Source: Spirochaetaceae bacterium (GTDB lineage: Bacteria; Spirochaetota; Spirochaetia; Treponematales; Breznakiellaceae). Taken from it: a stretch of DNA of 6,283 nucleotides. This document shows, one piece after another, positions 1 through 6,157 of the stretch. The stretch lies in the NCBI GenBank assembly GCA_031278575.1, contig JAITKD010000043.1, forward strand, positions 1 to 6,283, read 5' to 3'. How positions within the stretch are numbered: position 1 is the first letter of the stretch; each line of letters starts with the position of its first letter. The translations under genes and the position numbers were made by a program. A model generated the notes under the pieces. The model ran no database searches. It saw only the letters and a list, made by a program, of their open reading frames with translations, and was not told the origin of the DNA.

Positions 1-3000
1 TATGGCTCCCCGCCTTATCGATGAGGGTGGAGAGATCGGTATTCCCCTTAAACCGGAGGACGTTGACCATAAAAATATTGAGTTTGTTTATGATATTCGG
101 GGGGAGGAGGTTCCCGTCCACCTCCACCGACAGGGCCGGATAGTTCCGTTCCCGGGCCCAGGGGGTAAACAGCCCCTCGATAACCCGGCCGATGAGGCAG
201 GCAAAGGGGGAAATGTTCACGATCCCTGAATAGCCCTGCTCCATGGCGGTGGCGGCGACGCCGCTGGATACGGCAATCTCCGAGTTGAGTTCCAGGTTGA
301 CAAAGTTTTTCCGGGTATTCTCCATGATCTCGCGCATATCGTGGGGGGTCTGGGGGATAAGCCCCGTGGGTTCCAGGATGGAGAGGACCTTCTTCTCTAT
401 CGAATGTTTCCACCACTCCTCGATTTCCAGCTTTTTGAGGTCCCGCCAGGGTTTGGAAAAGAGCCGCCTTCCCGGTTTCCTCAAATTGATGAGTTTTTTC
501 AGGGCGTATTCCCGGACAAAGTCCAGATAGTGGATCCACTCGGAGATCCCCGCCACCTTGACGACAATCCCCCGCTCGCTCATCAGGTCCGTGAGTTCCC
601 CCACGGCAAAATCATCCCGGCGCACGTAGATCTCCCCCACGATGAGGACCTTGGGACAGCCGGTGAGCCGCCGTTTGAGGGGGATCTTCTTCACCTCCTC
701 CGCCACCCGCCGCAGTTCCCGCCATATCCCGGGGGGGTCATGCTCCACCGCGTCCATAACCTTACGCCAGGACTTTTCAAAGTCCCCCTGGGCCTGTTCC
801 GGGTCCCGGGCCAGGGCCTTGAGGGAGGTCTGGATGTCCTTGAGGTAGTCCGAAAGGACCAGGCCCTTCCACATTTCTTTGGCGAAATTCGCCCCCAATT
901 CGGTGTAGGAATTGTCCGCGGAGAGGGTGAAAACCACCACGTTTTCGAGCCGCAGGTCCTTAAAGAGGTTTTCGTAGTACACGTAGTATTGGCCGGTCCG
1001 GCAGGGCCCGGTGGTGATGGGCACAAAGAGCAGGTACAGCTCGTCCTTGCGGTACTTTTCACTGTTAAAAAACTGAAGGGCGCTCCCCAGGACCAGGTGG
1101 CTGGGGACGCATTCCTTCCCCGAGGCGTGGGAGCGGGCTATCTGTACGGTTTTGGCGGTGGCCACCGGCAGGGCCTCGGCGTTGATCCCCAGGCTCCGCA
1201 CCGCGGCGCCCATATATTCGGCGGAAATCGCCCCCATGTTGGCGAGGAGCACCTTGACCCGTTTATTGCCCCGGATGGGCGCCTTTTCCCCGGTCCTGCC
1301 GTTTTCCAGCCTGATCTCATCCCCGCCCCCCGCGGCCGGGTCGTAGACGAAGCGCCACCCGTTGTCGTACCGTTCCCCCTCAAGCTCGGCCTTCTTGGAC
1401 CGGTAACCGTCGATGATGTCGAGGAAGGCCTCAACCCGGGTATCCACCCCGGCGTCCGCCGAATGGGAATCCAGTTCCAGTACGAGGAAGGGCTTCTGCC
1501 CCATTATCCACTTGAGGTAGTGGAGGATAAAAGAATCCGGGGCGCAGGAGAAGTTGGTGATATAGGTTACGTAGATGTTGTCCTCGTTCTTGAGGAGATT
1601 CGCCGACTTCACGTCCTGCTGGCCGTAATACCAGTACATATTGGGGAAGATCTTCTGTTCCTCAAAGGGGAGGATGTCGAAGGGCACGATGGAATAGCCC
1701 CGGGTGGTGAATTTCCGGGGAATCCCCATGTTGGCCTCCGGGGTAAAGGCGTTGTAGGGCCGGCCCAGGACGGCGATCACCGGCCGGTCCGCCTTGCGGG
1801 CGTCCTCCAGGGCCTCCAGCCCCAGCCGCTTCACCGCCTCAAAATAGGCATTTTGTTTGTCCAGGGCCTTGGTAAAGGCCGCCCTGGTCTCCTCCTCCCC
1901 GATGCCCAGCCGCCGGGTCATTTCCGTAAAAAGTTCCCGGGCCTTGGCCTCCCCGAACTTGAAGCTCACCACCAGGGGGAGGAAACGGCTTTTGTCCACA
2001 TCGGGGAAGGCCTTCTCGATATAGTAGGGAAGGCTCTGGGTGATGGGGCAGAAGTTGGCGTGGACCTTCTCCTCGTAACTGGGCATATCCCTGAAATGGG
2101 GGAGGAGTATGTAGTCCGCCCCCTTGTCCAGGCAGTCCTGGACCGCGCCGTGGGCGATCTCCGCGGGGAAGCAGTAGGCGGACTCCGCCCGGGCCACCCC
2201 TTCATGGGCCACCTCGGTGGAGAGGAAGGTCCGGATCCCCAGTTCGTGGAAGAACCAGGAGTACAGGGGGTAGAGGGTATGGACCGAAAAGGCCCGGGGA
2301 ATGCCGACCACAAAACTTCGCTTCTTGGTTTTGGAGTTCTGCTCCGCATCCCCCCCCGCATTTTCGCCTGCGCCGGATGCTCCCGCGGCGGATTCCGCGG
2401 CGGCGGCAGGTTCCGCCGGCGCGGCGAATTCCTCGAAGAGCATACGCTGGCGTTTTTCCACGTAGTCGAAGACCGGCACGTCTTTGACAGCCTTCCGCAT
2501 ATTGGTATACTTGTTGCACCGCCCCCCGAACATATACTTGTGGCCGTTGACGTTGAGGACCTGGATAGGGCAGCGGTTATCACAGGACCGGCAGGTAAAG
2601 ACCCGCTCGTAGCCGATTTCCCGGCTGATAAGATCGTCGATATCCACGATCCGCTCCTCCAGCAGGCCCTCGGCGTTTTTGCGTTTTGCCAGGAGGGCCA
2701 CCCCGAAACAACCCATCAGTTCCGGCGAGGGGGGAACCAGGATCTCCTTGTCCAGCATCATGGCAAAGGCCAGGGGAATTGCCGCGTTTTTGGCTACCCC
2801 CCCCTGGAGGAAGATCTTCCCCCCGATGGTCCGGTTCCCCACCACCCGGTTCAGGTAGTTGGCCACGATGGAACAGGCGATCCCCGCGGTGATGTTCTCC
2901 CGGGAGGCCCCCTGCTGAACCGCCTTGCGGATGTCCGAGTTGATAAAGGCCGAGCAGTGTTCCCCGAATTTGCAGGGGGCGTCCGCCCGGAGGGCAATGG

Positions 3001-4381
3001 GACCGATGTCTTTGGCGCTGTGGATGGAGAGGTCCCCGGAGGCGGATTCCTCCAGAAAGGAGCCGGTTCCCGCCGAACAGGCCTCGTTCATGGCGTAGTC
3101 GATGGGGACCGAATTCTTGAGGAGCACGTACTTGGCGTCCTGGCCCCCGATTTCGAAGATGGTCTCCACCTCCGGGTCAAAGTAGGTGGTCCCCACGGAA
3201 TGGGCGATGATCTCGTTGTAGACCCCGGGGGTTTCCAGGAACACCCCCAGGATTTCCCGGGAGGAGCCGGTGGTGGATACCAGGCGGATATCGATCTTTT
3301 TATCCCCCGTATCGGCGACGATCTTCTCCCGGATGATCCGCAGGCACTCCTTCAGGGCCTTGACCGGGTCCCCGTGGGTCCGGCCGTAGTGGCTGGCCGC
3401 GATCTCCCAGGTCTCCATGTCCACGAGGCAGGCCTTGGTGGTGGTCGACCCCCCGTCCACCCCGAGGATATAACGCCGGTCCGGCCGGACCCTGCCGCCG
3501 CTCTTGTCGAAGGTCCTGACCTTATCCCCCCAGTCCGCCAGGGCCCCCAGGGCGCCGAAGCGGACCGCGTTGGGTTTGAGGAGCCGGTCCCCCCGGGGCA
3601 GGGGGCTCCCCGATTCCGGGGCCAGCACCGCCGCGCCCAGGGCCTCAAAGACCGCTGCCGTTTCGGGGATGATAAATTCGATGTGGGGGGCCTTTTCCCG
3701 GATAAAACGGATGATATGCCGGTTCAAGGTGATCCCCCCGGTCAGCACCACCCGGCCGGAGTTTACCTTGGCCCGCTTCAGGAAGTCGACGACCTTGACG
3801 GCCATCACGTCCGAAAGGGAGAGGACGATGTCGTTTTTGGTGGCCTCCCGCTTGTTCAGGCGGTGGGTACAGTCGCTTTTCATAAACACCGAACACCGGG
3901 TGGAAAGGGGGTAGACTTTGGCGGTATCGGGCACCAGGTCGATATCCTCCAGGGTCATGTCCAACCGGGCGAGCTGCTGTTTGAGGAAGTCCCCGGTCCC
4001 GGATGCGCATTTGTTCCCGGAAAAGTTATTGATGATCTTGCCCCGGCCGTCCAGGGAGTAGACCACCAGGTCCTCCCCCCCCATGCTGACCACCGCATCG
4101 GCCGTGAGGTTCAAGGCCCGGAGGGCGGCCTCCACGCAGAGGGGCTCCAGGGTACCCGCGGCGTCAAACATGAACCGGCCTTCGTTCCCCGTTACCAGAG
4201 CGGGGATGCCCTCGTCCACGGGGCCTTCGGCGAGGAGCCGCCGCACCGCCGCGGCAAAGTCCCCCTCGTGAGGGATCGCCGCGTTCCATACTACCCGGCT
4301 TGCCGCTCCGGGGGAACCCGCTGTTTCAATTAACACCATCTTCAAACTGGTGGATCCGATATTTATACCTAACGACCGCAT
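1..4381 (-). CDS. Giant acyl-CoA dehydratase activase-related protein (two BcrAD/BadFG ATPase domains + DUF2229 + HgdB-like region), 3' end outside window
   Basis: The frame opens at ATG 4379-4381 and is unbroken for 1460 codons to the left edge, so the C-terminus is missing. GAGAGG at 4386-4391 lies 4 nt upstream of the start. Seen in order: ASKHA copy 1 (about 4-254) with GINIGSTSLK at 5-14, GGED at 101-104, CASGTG at 125-130, C163 and LTGGITLN at 213-220; ASKHA copy 2 (about 305-565) with GVDGGSTTTK at 307-316, GGQD at 412-415, CSAGTG at 435-440, C476 and LQGGVAKN at 525-532; cysteines 597, 600, 604, 622; an Ala-rich linker at 653-688; a DUF2229-type start (VGIPRAF, 692-698); and an HgdB-like region from about 1041 with C1091, C1127 and C1395. 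Small HgdC-type activators (about 260 residues) are dimers that use ATP to push an electron from a shared [4Fe-4S] cluster into 2-hydroxyacyl-CoA dehydratases. Large fused relatives of 1400 residues or more have no settled function. Probably cytosolic; no signal peptide or membrane segment is seen. Family assignment is firm, substrate unknown. Confidence 0.93.
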   Translation of the reverse strand, partial: MRSLGINIGSTSLKMVLIETAGSPGAASRVVWNAAIPHEGDFAAAVRRLLAEGPVDEGIPALVTGNEGRFMFDAAGTLEPLCVEAALRALNLTADAVVSMGGEDLVVYSLDGRGKIINNFSGNKCASGTGDFLKQQLARLDMTLEDIDLVPDTAKVYPLSTRCSVFMKSDCTHRLNKREATKNDIVLSLSDVMAVKVVDFLKRAKVNSGRVVLTGGITLNRHIIRFIREKAPHIEFIIPETAAVFEALGAAVLAPESGSPLPRGDRLLKPNAVRFGALGALADWGDKVRTFDKSGGRVRPDRRYILGVDGGSTTTKACLVDMETWEIAASHYGRTHGDPVKALKECLRIIREKIVADTGDKKIDIRLVSTTGSSREILGVFLETPGVYNEIIAHSVGTTYFDPEVETIFEIGGQDAKYVLLKNSVPIDYAMNEACSAGTGSFLEESASGDLSIHSAKDIGPIALRADAPCKFGEHCSAFINSDIRKAVQQGASRENITAGIACSIVANYLNRVVGNRTIGGKIFLQGGVAKNAAIPLAFAMMLDKEILVPPSPELMGCFGVALLAKRKNAEGLLEERIVDIDDLISREIGYERVFTCRSCDNRCPIQVLNVNGHKYMFGGRCNKYTNMRKAVKDVPVFDYVEKRQRMLFEEFAAPAEPAAAAESAAGASGAGENAGGDAEQNSKTKKRSFVVGIPRAFSVHTLYPLYSWFFHELGIRTFLSTEVAHEGVARAESAYCFPAEIAHGAVQDCLDKGADYILLPHFRDMPSYEEKVHANFCPITQSLPYYIEKAFPDVDKSRFLPLVVSFKFGEAKARELFTEMTRRLGIGEEETRAAFTKALDKQNAYFEAVKRLGLEALEDARKADRPVIAVLGRPYNAFTPEANMGIPRKFTTRGYSIVPFDILPFEEQKIFPNMYWYYGQQDVKSANLLKNEDNIYVTYITNFSCAPDSFILHYLKWIMGQKPFLVLELDSHSADAGVDTRVEAFLDIIDGYRSKKAELEGERYDNGWRFVYDPAAGGGDEIRLENGRTGEKAPIRGNKRVKVLLANMGAISAEYMGAAVRSLGINAEALPVATAKTVQIARSHASGKECVPSHLVLGSALQFFNSEKYRKDELYLLFVPITTGPCRTGQYYVYYENLFKDLRLENVVVFTLSADNSYTELGANFAKEMWKGLVLSDYLKDIQTSLKALARDPEQAQGDFEKSWRKVMDAVEHDPPGIWRELRRVAEEVKKIPLKRRLTGCPKVLIVGEIYVRRDDFAVGELTDLMSERGIVVKVAGISEWIHYLDFVREYALKKLINLRKPGRRLFSKPWRDLKKLEIEEWWKHSIEKKVLSILEPTGLIPQTPHDMREIMENTRKNFVNLELNSEIAVSSGVAATAMEQGYSGIVNISPFACLIGRVIEGLFTPWARERNYPALSVEVDGNLLPPNIINKLNIFMVNVLRFKGNTDLSTLIDKAGSH

Positions 4382-4549
4382 AAGACCTCTCAAAGGGGAA
4401 ATAACAACCTCAAGGCGGTTCCAAAACCCCTTGGCCCGAAAGGACCATGCTTTTGAAACCACAATCTAAATTTAAGAAAAAAACAGGGTTAAGACCAAGT
4501 TTTTCAATACCGGTTCTCAAAAACCGGTTGGTTTTAAAACCGGCGCCGG
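4382..4549. other. AT-rich leader of the activase gene with clustered short palindromes
   Basis: No convincing gene is seen here. The stretch should hold the promoter and leader of the activase gene, but no strong -35/-10 pair is visible on the minus strand. It contains the hairpin ACCGGTT (4509-4515) / AACCGGT (4522-4528) with a 6-nt loop, the palindrome GGTTTTAAAACC (4530-4541) and the palindrome CCGGCGCCGG (4540-4549). The last two overlap by two bases. Their role is unknown; they could be operator sites or repeat debris. Confidence 0.5.
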
Positions 4550-4577
4550 AAAAAAGCGGCCCGGAACCCGCTTTTTC
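4550..4577. terminator. Bidirectional intrinsic terminator-like hairpin
   Basis: AAAAAGCGG (4551-4559) pairs perfectly with CCGCTTTTT (4568-4576) around the 8-nt loop CCCGGAAC. Read on the minus strand, the GC core is followed by a run of six T, as in a rho-independent terminator. It reads equally well on the plus strand. It lies between rubrerythrin and the activase gene, so it would separate the two transcription units. It may be the older terminator downstream of rubrerythrin, now distanced by the repeat element at 4659-4809. Confidence 0.55.
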
Positions 4578-4593
4578 TCTTAAATCCACGGCT

Positions 4594-4623
4594 GCTGTTT
4601 CAAAATTTCGGTGTTGAAACAGC
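4594..4623. repeat. Perfect 10-bp inverted repeat (hairpin)
   Basis: GCTGTTTCAA (4594-4603) and TTGAAACAGC (4614-4623) are perfect inverted copies around a 10-nt spacer. Neither strand shows a clean T-run directly after it, so it is not a standard terminator. It could be an operator or part of the neighbouring repeat material; no function can be assigned. Confidence 0.5.
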
Positions 4624-4658
4624 CTCATCTTACTTAATTTTAAAATAAAAATATAGGG

Positions 4659-4809
4659 GGGAGCCATTCCCAAAACTCGGTTAGTTTTGGGAATTCGCCG
4701 TTTTGCAAGGCTGAAAGCCTGAAAAACCGCGCGGGCCTGTCCCGAAATCGTACTCCCGGCTATGCCGGGAACGCGCGCGCACCGTCAAGTAGTTTTGGGA
4801 CAGGCTCCC
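4659..4809. mobile_element. MITE-like palindromic repeat element, about 151 bp, no transposase
   Basis: The ends are 19-bp inverted copies: GGGAGCCATTCCCAAAACT at 4659-4677 and AGTTTTGGGACAGGCTCCC at 4791-4809, matching at 17 of 19 positions. Each end also pairs with an internal partial copy: 4666-4677 with 4683-4694 (12 bp perfect, 5-nt loop) and 4735-4743 with 4797-4805 (9 bp perfect, extended by A-T and G-T pairs). The second hairpin encloses TCCCGGC/GCCGGGA (4754-4760 / 4764-4770). The element therefore folds as two adjacent hairpins. There is no coding capacity and no clear target duplication abuts it; AATAAAA occurs near both sides (4644-4650, 4811-4817) but not symmetrically. It could be a MITE or a BIME/REP-type repeat. 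Confidence 0.6.
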
Positions 4810-4830
4810 GAATAAAATTTTTCCGGTATC

Positions 4831-4855
4831 GGTTCCGGGATATTTTCCCGGAACC
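4831..4855 (-). terminator. Probable terminator of the rubrerythrin gene
   Basis: GGTTCCGGGA (4831-4840) and TCCCGGAACC (4846-4855) form a perfect 10-bp GC-rich stem with a 5-nt loop, starting 7 nt after the rubrerythrin stop codon. On the minus strand the T-rich stretch (AATTTTATT) begins only about 10 nt after the stem, so it is a weaker match to a classical rho-independent terminator than its stem suggests. Confidence 0.6.
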
Positions 4856-4862
4856 TGGGGGA

Positions 4863-5402
4863 TTAGAAGTACCGCTTCAGCAATCCCTTAAAACCGGCGC
4901 AGTGGCGGGCTTCGTCCCGGGCCATTTCATGGACCGTATCGTGGATGGCGTCGTAACCCCGCTCTTTCGCCCGTTTTGCCACGTCAACCTTACCGGCGCA
5001 GGCGCCGTGTTCCGCCTCAATTCTGAGTTCCAGGTTCTTTTTGGTACTGGCGGTGATGACTTCCCCCAGGAGTTCCGCGAATTTGGCGGCGTGTTCCGCT
5101 TCCTCAAAGGCATACCGCTTGTAGGCCTCGGCTACTTCGGGATATCCCTCCCGTTCCGCCACCCGGCTCATGGCCAGGTACATCCCCACTTCGCTGCATT
5201 CCCCGTTGAAATTGGCCCGGAGGTCATCGATAATATCCTGCTCGACCCCTTTGGCGACCCCGACCGTATGTTCCGCGGCAAAGGCCGCTCCTTCAACCTG
5301 CTCCTTGAATTTTGACGCCGGAGCCTTGCAGGTAGGACAAGACTCGGGAGGCTGATCCCCGGTGTGGACATACCCACATACCGTACAAACCCATTTTTTC
5401 AT
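4863..5402 (-). CDS. rbr: Reverse rubrerythrin (N-terminal rubredoxin + diiron ferritin-like domain; NADH peroxidase type)
   Basis: The product is 179 residues. The N-terminus is a rubredoxin-type site with C6-x2-C9-G and C22-x2-C25, followed by a four-helix ferritin-like domain. Diiron ligand motifs visible are E68 (in NFNGE), E101-x2-H104, the E129/E131 helix, and E164-x2-H167 near the C-terminus. This order, rubredoxin before ferritin, is the reverse of classical rubrerythrin and typical of the clostridial oxygen-induced form. That protein takes electrons from NADH via a reductase and reduces H2O2 to water in the cytosol. The start was chosen because GGAGAG sits 7 nt upstream and family members begin MKKxVCTVCGY. 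An in-frame ATG at 5451-5453 overlaps the perR stop (ATGA) but adds 17 residues outside the domain. It lies 47 bp downstream of perR, so co-transcription and peroxide control are likely. No reductase gene is visible here. Confidence 0.95.
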   Translation of the reverse strand: MKKWVCTVCGYVHTGDQPPESCPTCKAPASKFKEQVEGAAFAAEHTVGVAKGVEQDIIDDLRANFNGECSEVGMYLAMSRVAEREGYPEVAEAYKRYAFEEAEHAAKFAELLGEVITASTKKNLELRIEAEHGACAGKVDVAKRAKERGYDAIHDTVHEMARDEARHCAGFKGLLKRYF

Positions 5403-5409
5403 TTTAACA

Positions 5410-5415
5410 CTCTCC
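5410..5415 (-). promoter_or_regulatory. Ribosome binding site of the rubrerythrin gene
   Basis: GGAGAG on the minus strand lies 7 nt before ATG 5400-5402. It decides the start in favour of the 179-residue product. The upstream in-frame ATG at 5451-5453 has only a distant AGGGGGA, about 15 nt away, and would put the GGAGAG inside the gene. Confidence 0.75.
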
Positions 5416-5430
5416 ATTAAAAAATTTACA

Positions 5431-5444
5431 ACGGCATAAGCCGT
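5431..5444. repeat. Small hairpin in the perR-rubrerythrin gap
   Basis: ACGGC (5431-5435) and GCCGT (5440-5444) are inverted copies around a 4-nt loop, just after the perR stop codon. There is no T-run, so termination is not implied. It could stabilise or process the shared transcript, or be chance. Confidence 0.25.
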
Positions 5445-5449
5445 AGTTT

Positions 5450-5920
5450 TCATATAAAAATTTGGTATATCCCCCTGCCTTTTTCAAGGGGATATTGTTC
5501 CACACAAGAACCGCAGAGGCCGTAAAAAACGGTCCGCCGGACATCCACCCGGAAACATTCCCGATTTCCCCCGAACCTGTCCCGGGGGGGCATAAGTCCC
5601 CGATCCAGGATGGCGGTGAATGTTTCGGGCGCCGGACAGGGGATATCCACCACCCGGCCGCAATGGCGGCACACCAGATGGGGATGGGGTTTTACGTCCC
5701 CGTCAAACCGTTCCTCCCCGTTCACGACGCCCAGGGAAACCACTAACCCTTCCTGCCGGAAAAAGGTGATATTCCGGTATACCGTACCCAGGGAAAGGCC
5801 GGGGATCACCGGTTTTAGCCGCTCGTACACCCACTGGGCGCCGGGATGGGATAGGGTGGACCGGATAACCTCCAAAATGGCGTCCCGTTTTTTGCTATGC
5901 TTCCGTTCAATGCCGTTCAT
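5450..5920 (-). CDS. perR: PerR, Fur-family peroxide-responsive transcriptional repressor
   Basis: The product is 156 residues, normal for the family. Residues about 8-65 form the winged helix, with the recognition-helix signature LGTVYRNI (44-51). The structural zinc site is C84-x2-C87 and C136-x2-C139. By alignment from memory with Bacillus subtilis PerR, the regulatory metal ligands correspond to H25 (HPGAQ), D73 (RFD), H79, H81 and D92. Asp at 92, where Fur usually has Glu, favours PerR over Fur. In PerR, H2O2 oxidises a metal-binding histidine when Fe is bound and releases DNA. The tail after C139 (144-156) is unlike the core. The stop TGA (5450-5452) is 47 bp before the rubrerythrin start. 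The start ATG lies inside a 35-bp palindrome with no Shine-Dalgarno sequence, suggesting autoregulation and possibly leaderless or structure-controlled translation. A manganese or iron sensor is the main alternative. Confidence 0.93.
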   Translation of the reverse strand: MNGIERKHSKKRDAILEVIRSTLSHPGAQWVYERLKPVIPGLSLGTVYRNITFFRQEGLVVSLGVVNGEERFDGDVKPHPHLVCRHCGRVVDIPCPAPETFTAILDRGLMPPRDRFGGNRECFRVDVRRTVFYGLCGSCVEQYPLEKGRGIYQIFI

Positions 5921-5952
5921 ATTTTAATAATAATAACTATTATTAAAATATG
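5918..5952. promoter_or_regulatory. PerR/Fur-box-like operator, perfect 35-bp palindrome over the perR start
   Basis: Positions 5918-5932 and 5938-5952 are perfect 15-bp inverted copies around the centre ATAAC. The central 15 bases (5928-5942) match the Bacillus PerR box TTATAATnATTATAA at 11 of 14 fixed positions. The perR start codon occupies the low-coordinate end of the palindrome. A tentative promoter on the minus strand is TTGCAT (5950-5955), a 17-bp gap, then TATTAT (5927-5932), which would put transcription start near the ATG itself. The palindrome is seen directly; binding by PerR is inferred. Confidence 0.7.
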
Positions 5953-6003
5953 CAAGAGAAATTTTAAAAAAATTGAACTTTTTTAAAAACCCGGTTGGCG
6001 CTT

Positions 6004-6034
6004 GGAAAACCCGGTCAAAAACCCGGGTTTTTCC
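6004..6034 (-). terminator. Probable terminator of the upstream TPR-like gene
   Basis: On the minus strand GGAAAAACCCGG (6034-6023) pairs with CCGGGTTTTCC (6014-6004), with one bulged base and an 8-nt loop. The T-rich 3' arm serves as the tract. The third of three direct copies of AAAACCCGG (5986-5994, 6006-6014, 6018-6026) forms the palindrome AAAAACCCGGGTTTTT (6017-6032). Without the MITE and one CTAA copy, this hairpin would begin immediately after the stop codon of the gene ending at 6158. Confidence 0.5.
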
Positions 6035-6038
6035 CTAA
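6035..6038. repeat. Target-site duplication CTAA, left copy
   Basis: CTAA directly abuts the left end of the 119-bp element. The second copy is at 6158-6161, abutting the right end. A 4-bp CTAA duplication (YTAR type) is the pattern known for IS5-group transposition. Confidence 0.65.
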
Positions 6039-6157
6039 GGAAGCACTAATTAATTCAATCGAGAATTAATCAGTGCTACTTTAATGCCGTATTTGCGTAA
6101 TGAAATGAGCAAATACATAGGGCAACGATGATGAGCGTCAAGTTAATCAGCGTTTCC
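6039..6157. mobile_element. MITE-like element, 119 bp, IS5-type CTAA target duplication
   Basis: The left end GGAAGCACTAATTAA (6039-6053) and the right end, reversed (GGAAACGCTGATTAA, 6143-6157), match at 12 of 15 positions, all differences being A/G. Both ends are flanked by CTAA. Inside, the left end pairs with an inverted copy at 6063-6077 (15 bp, one mismatch that becomes G-U in minus-strand RNA), and GTATTTGC/GCAAATAC (6089-6096 / 6109-6116) makes another hairpin. No transposase fits in 119 bp, so movement would depend on a full-length IS elsewhere. Base composition is more AT-rich than the genes beside it. The family name IS5 rests only on the target duplication. Confidence 0.72.

Noticed and set aside
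48..539. 163-residue minus-strand frame
   Set aside because: It is a shifted frame inside the activase gene. The in-frame translation here reads as conserved HgdB-like sequence, including FACLIGR.
1966..2583. 205-residue minus-strand frame, rich in S, R, P and T
   Set aside because: It is a frame shadow within the activase gene with biased composition and no motif.
341..4333. 1330-residue open frame on the plus strand
   Set aside because: It is the codon-for-codon antisense of the activase gene. Its product is G/P/H/V/D-rich with no recognisable domain, whereas the minus strand encodes a clear multidomain family protein over the same bases.
4410..4673. 87-residue minus-strand frame in the spacer
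   Set aside because: Its first codon is TTG inside the inverted end of the 151-bp repeat, with the first ATG at 4665-4667. It runs through the terminator-like hairpin and several palindromes, and no family is recognised.
4902..5315. 137-residue plus-strand frame
   Set aside because: It is antisense to the rubrerythrin gene, whose cysteine and diiron motifs are intact on the other strand.
5403..5453. Longer rubrerythrin start overlapping the perR stop (ATGA)
   Set aside because: The extra 17 residues fall outside the rubredoxin domain and would contain the good GGAGAG site of the shorter start. Kept only as a possible minor isoform.
5610..5927. 105-residue plus-strand frame
   Set aside because: It is antisense to perR, has no domain and runs through the operator palindrome.
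5986..6026. Three direct copies of AAAACCCGG considered as a CRISPR-like or iteron array
   Set aside because: The spacings are unequal (20 and 12 bp), the unit is only 9 bp, and the copies are better explained as arms of the terminator hairpin plus one neighbour.
6050..6118. 22-codon ATG frame on the minus strand inside the 119-bp MITE
   Set aside because: It is too short, has no ribosome site and overlaps the element's hairpins.
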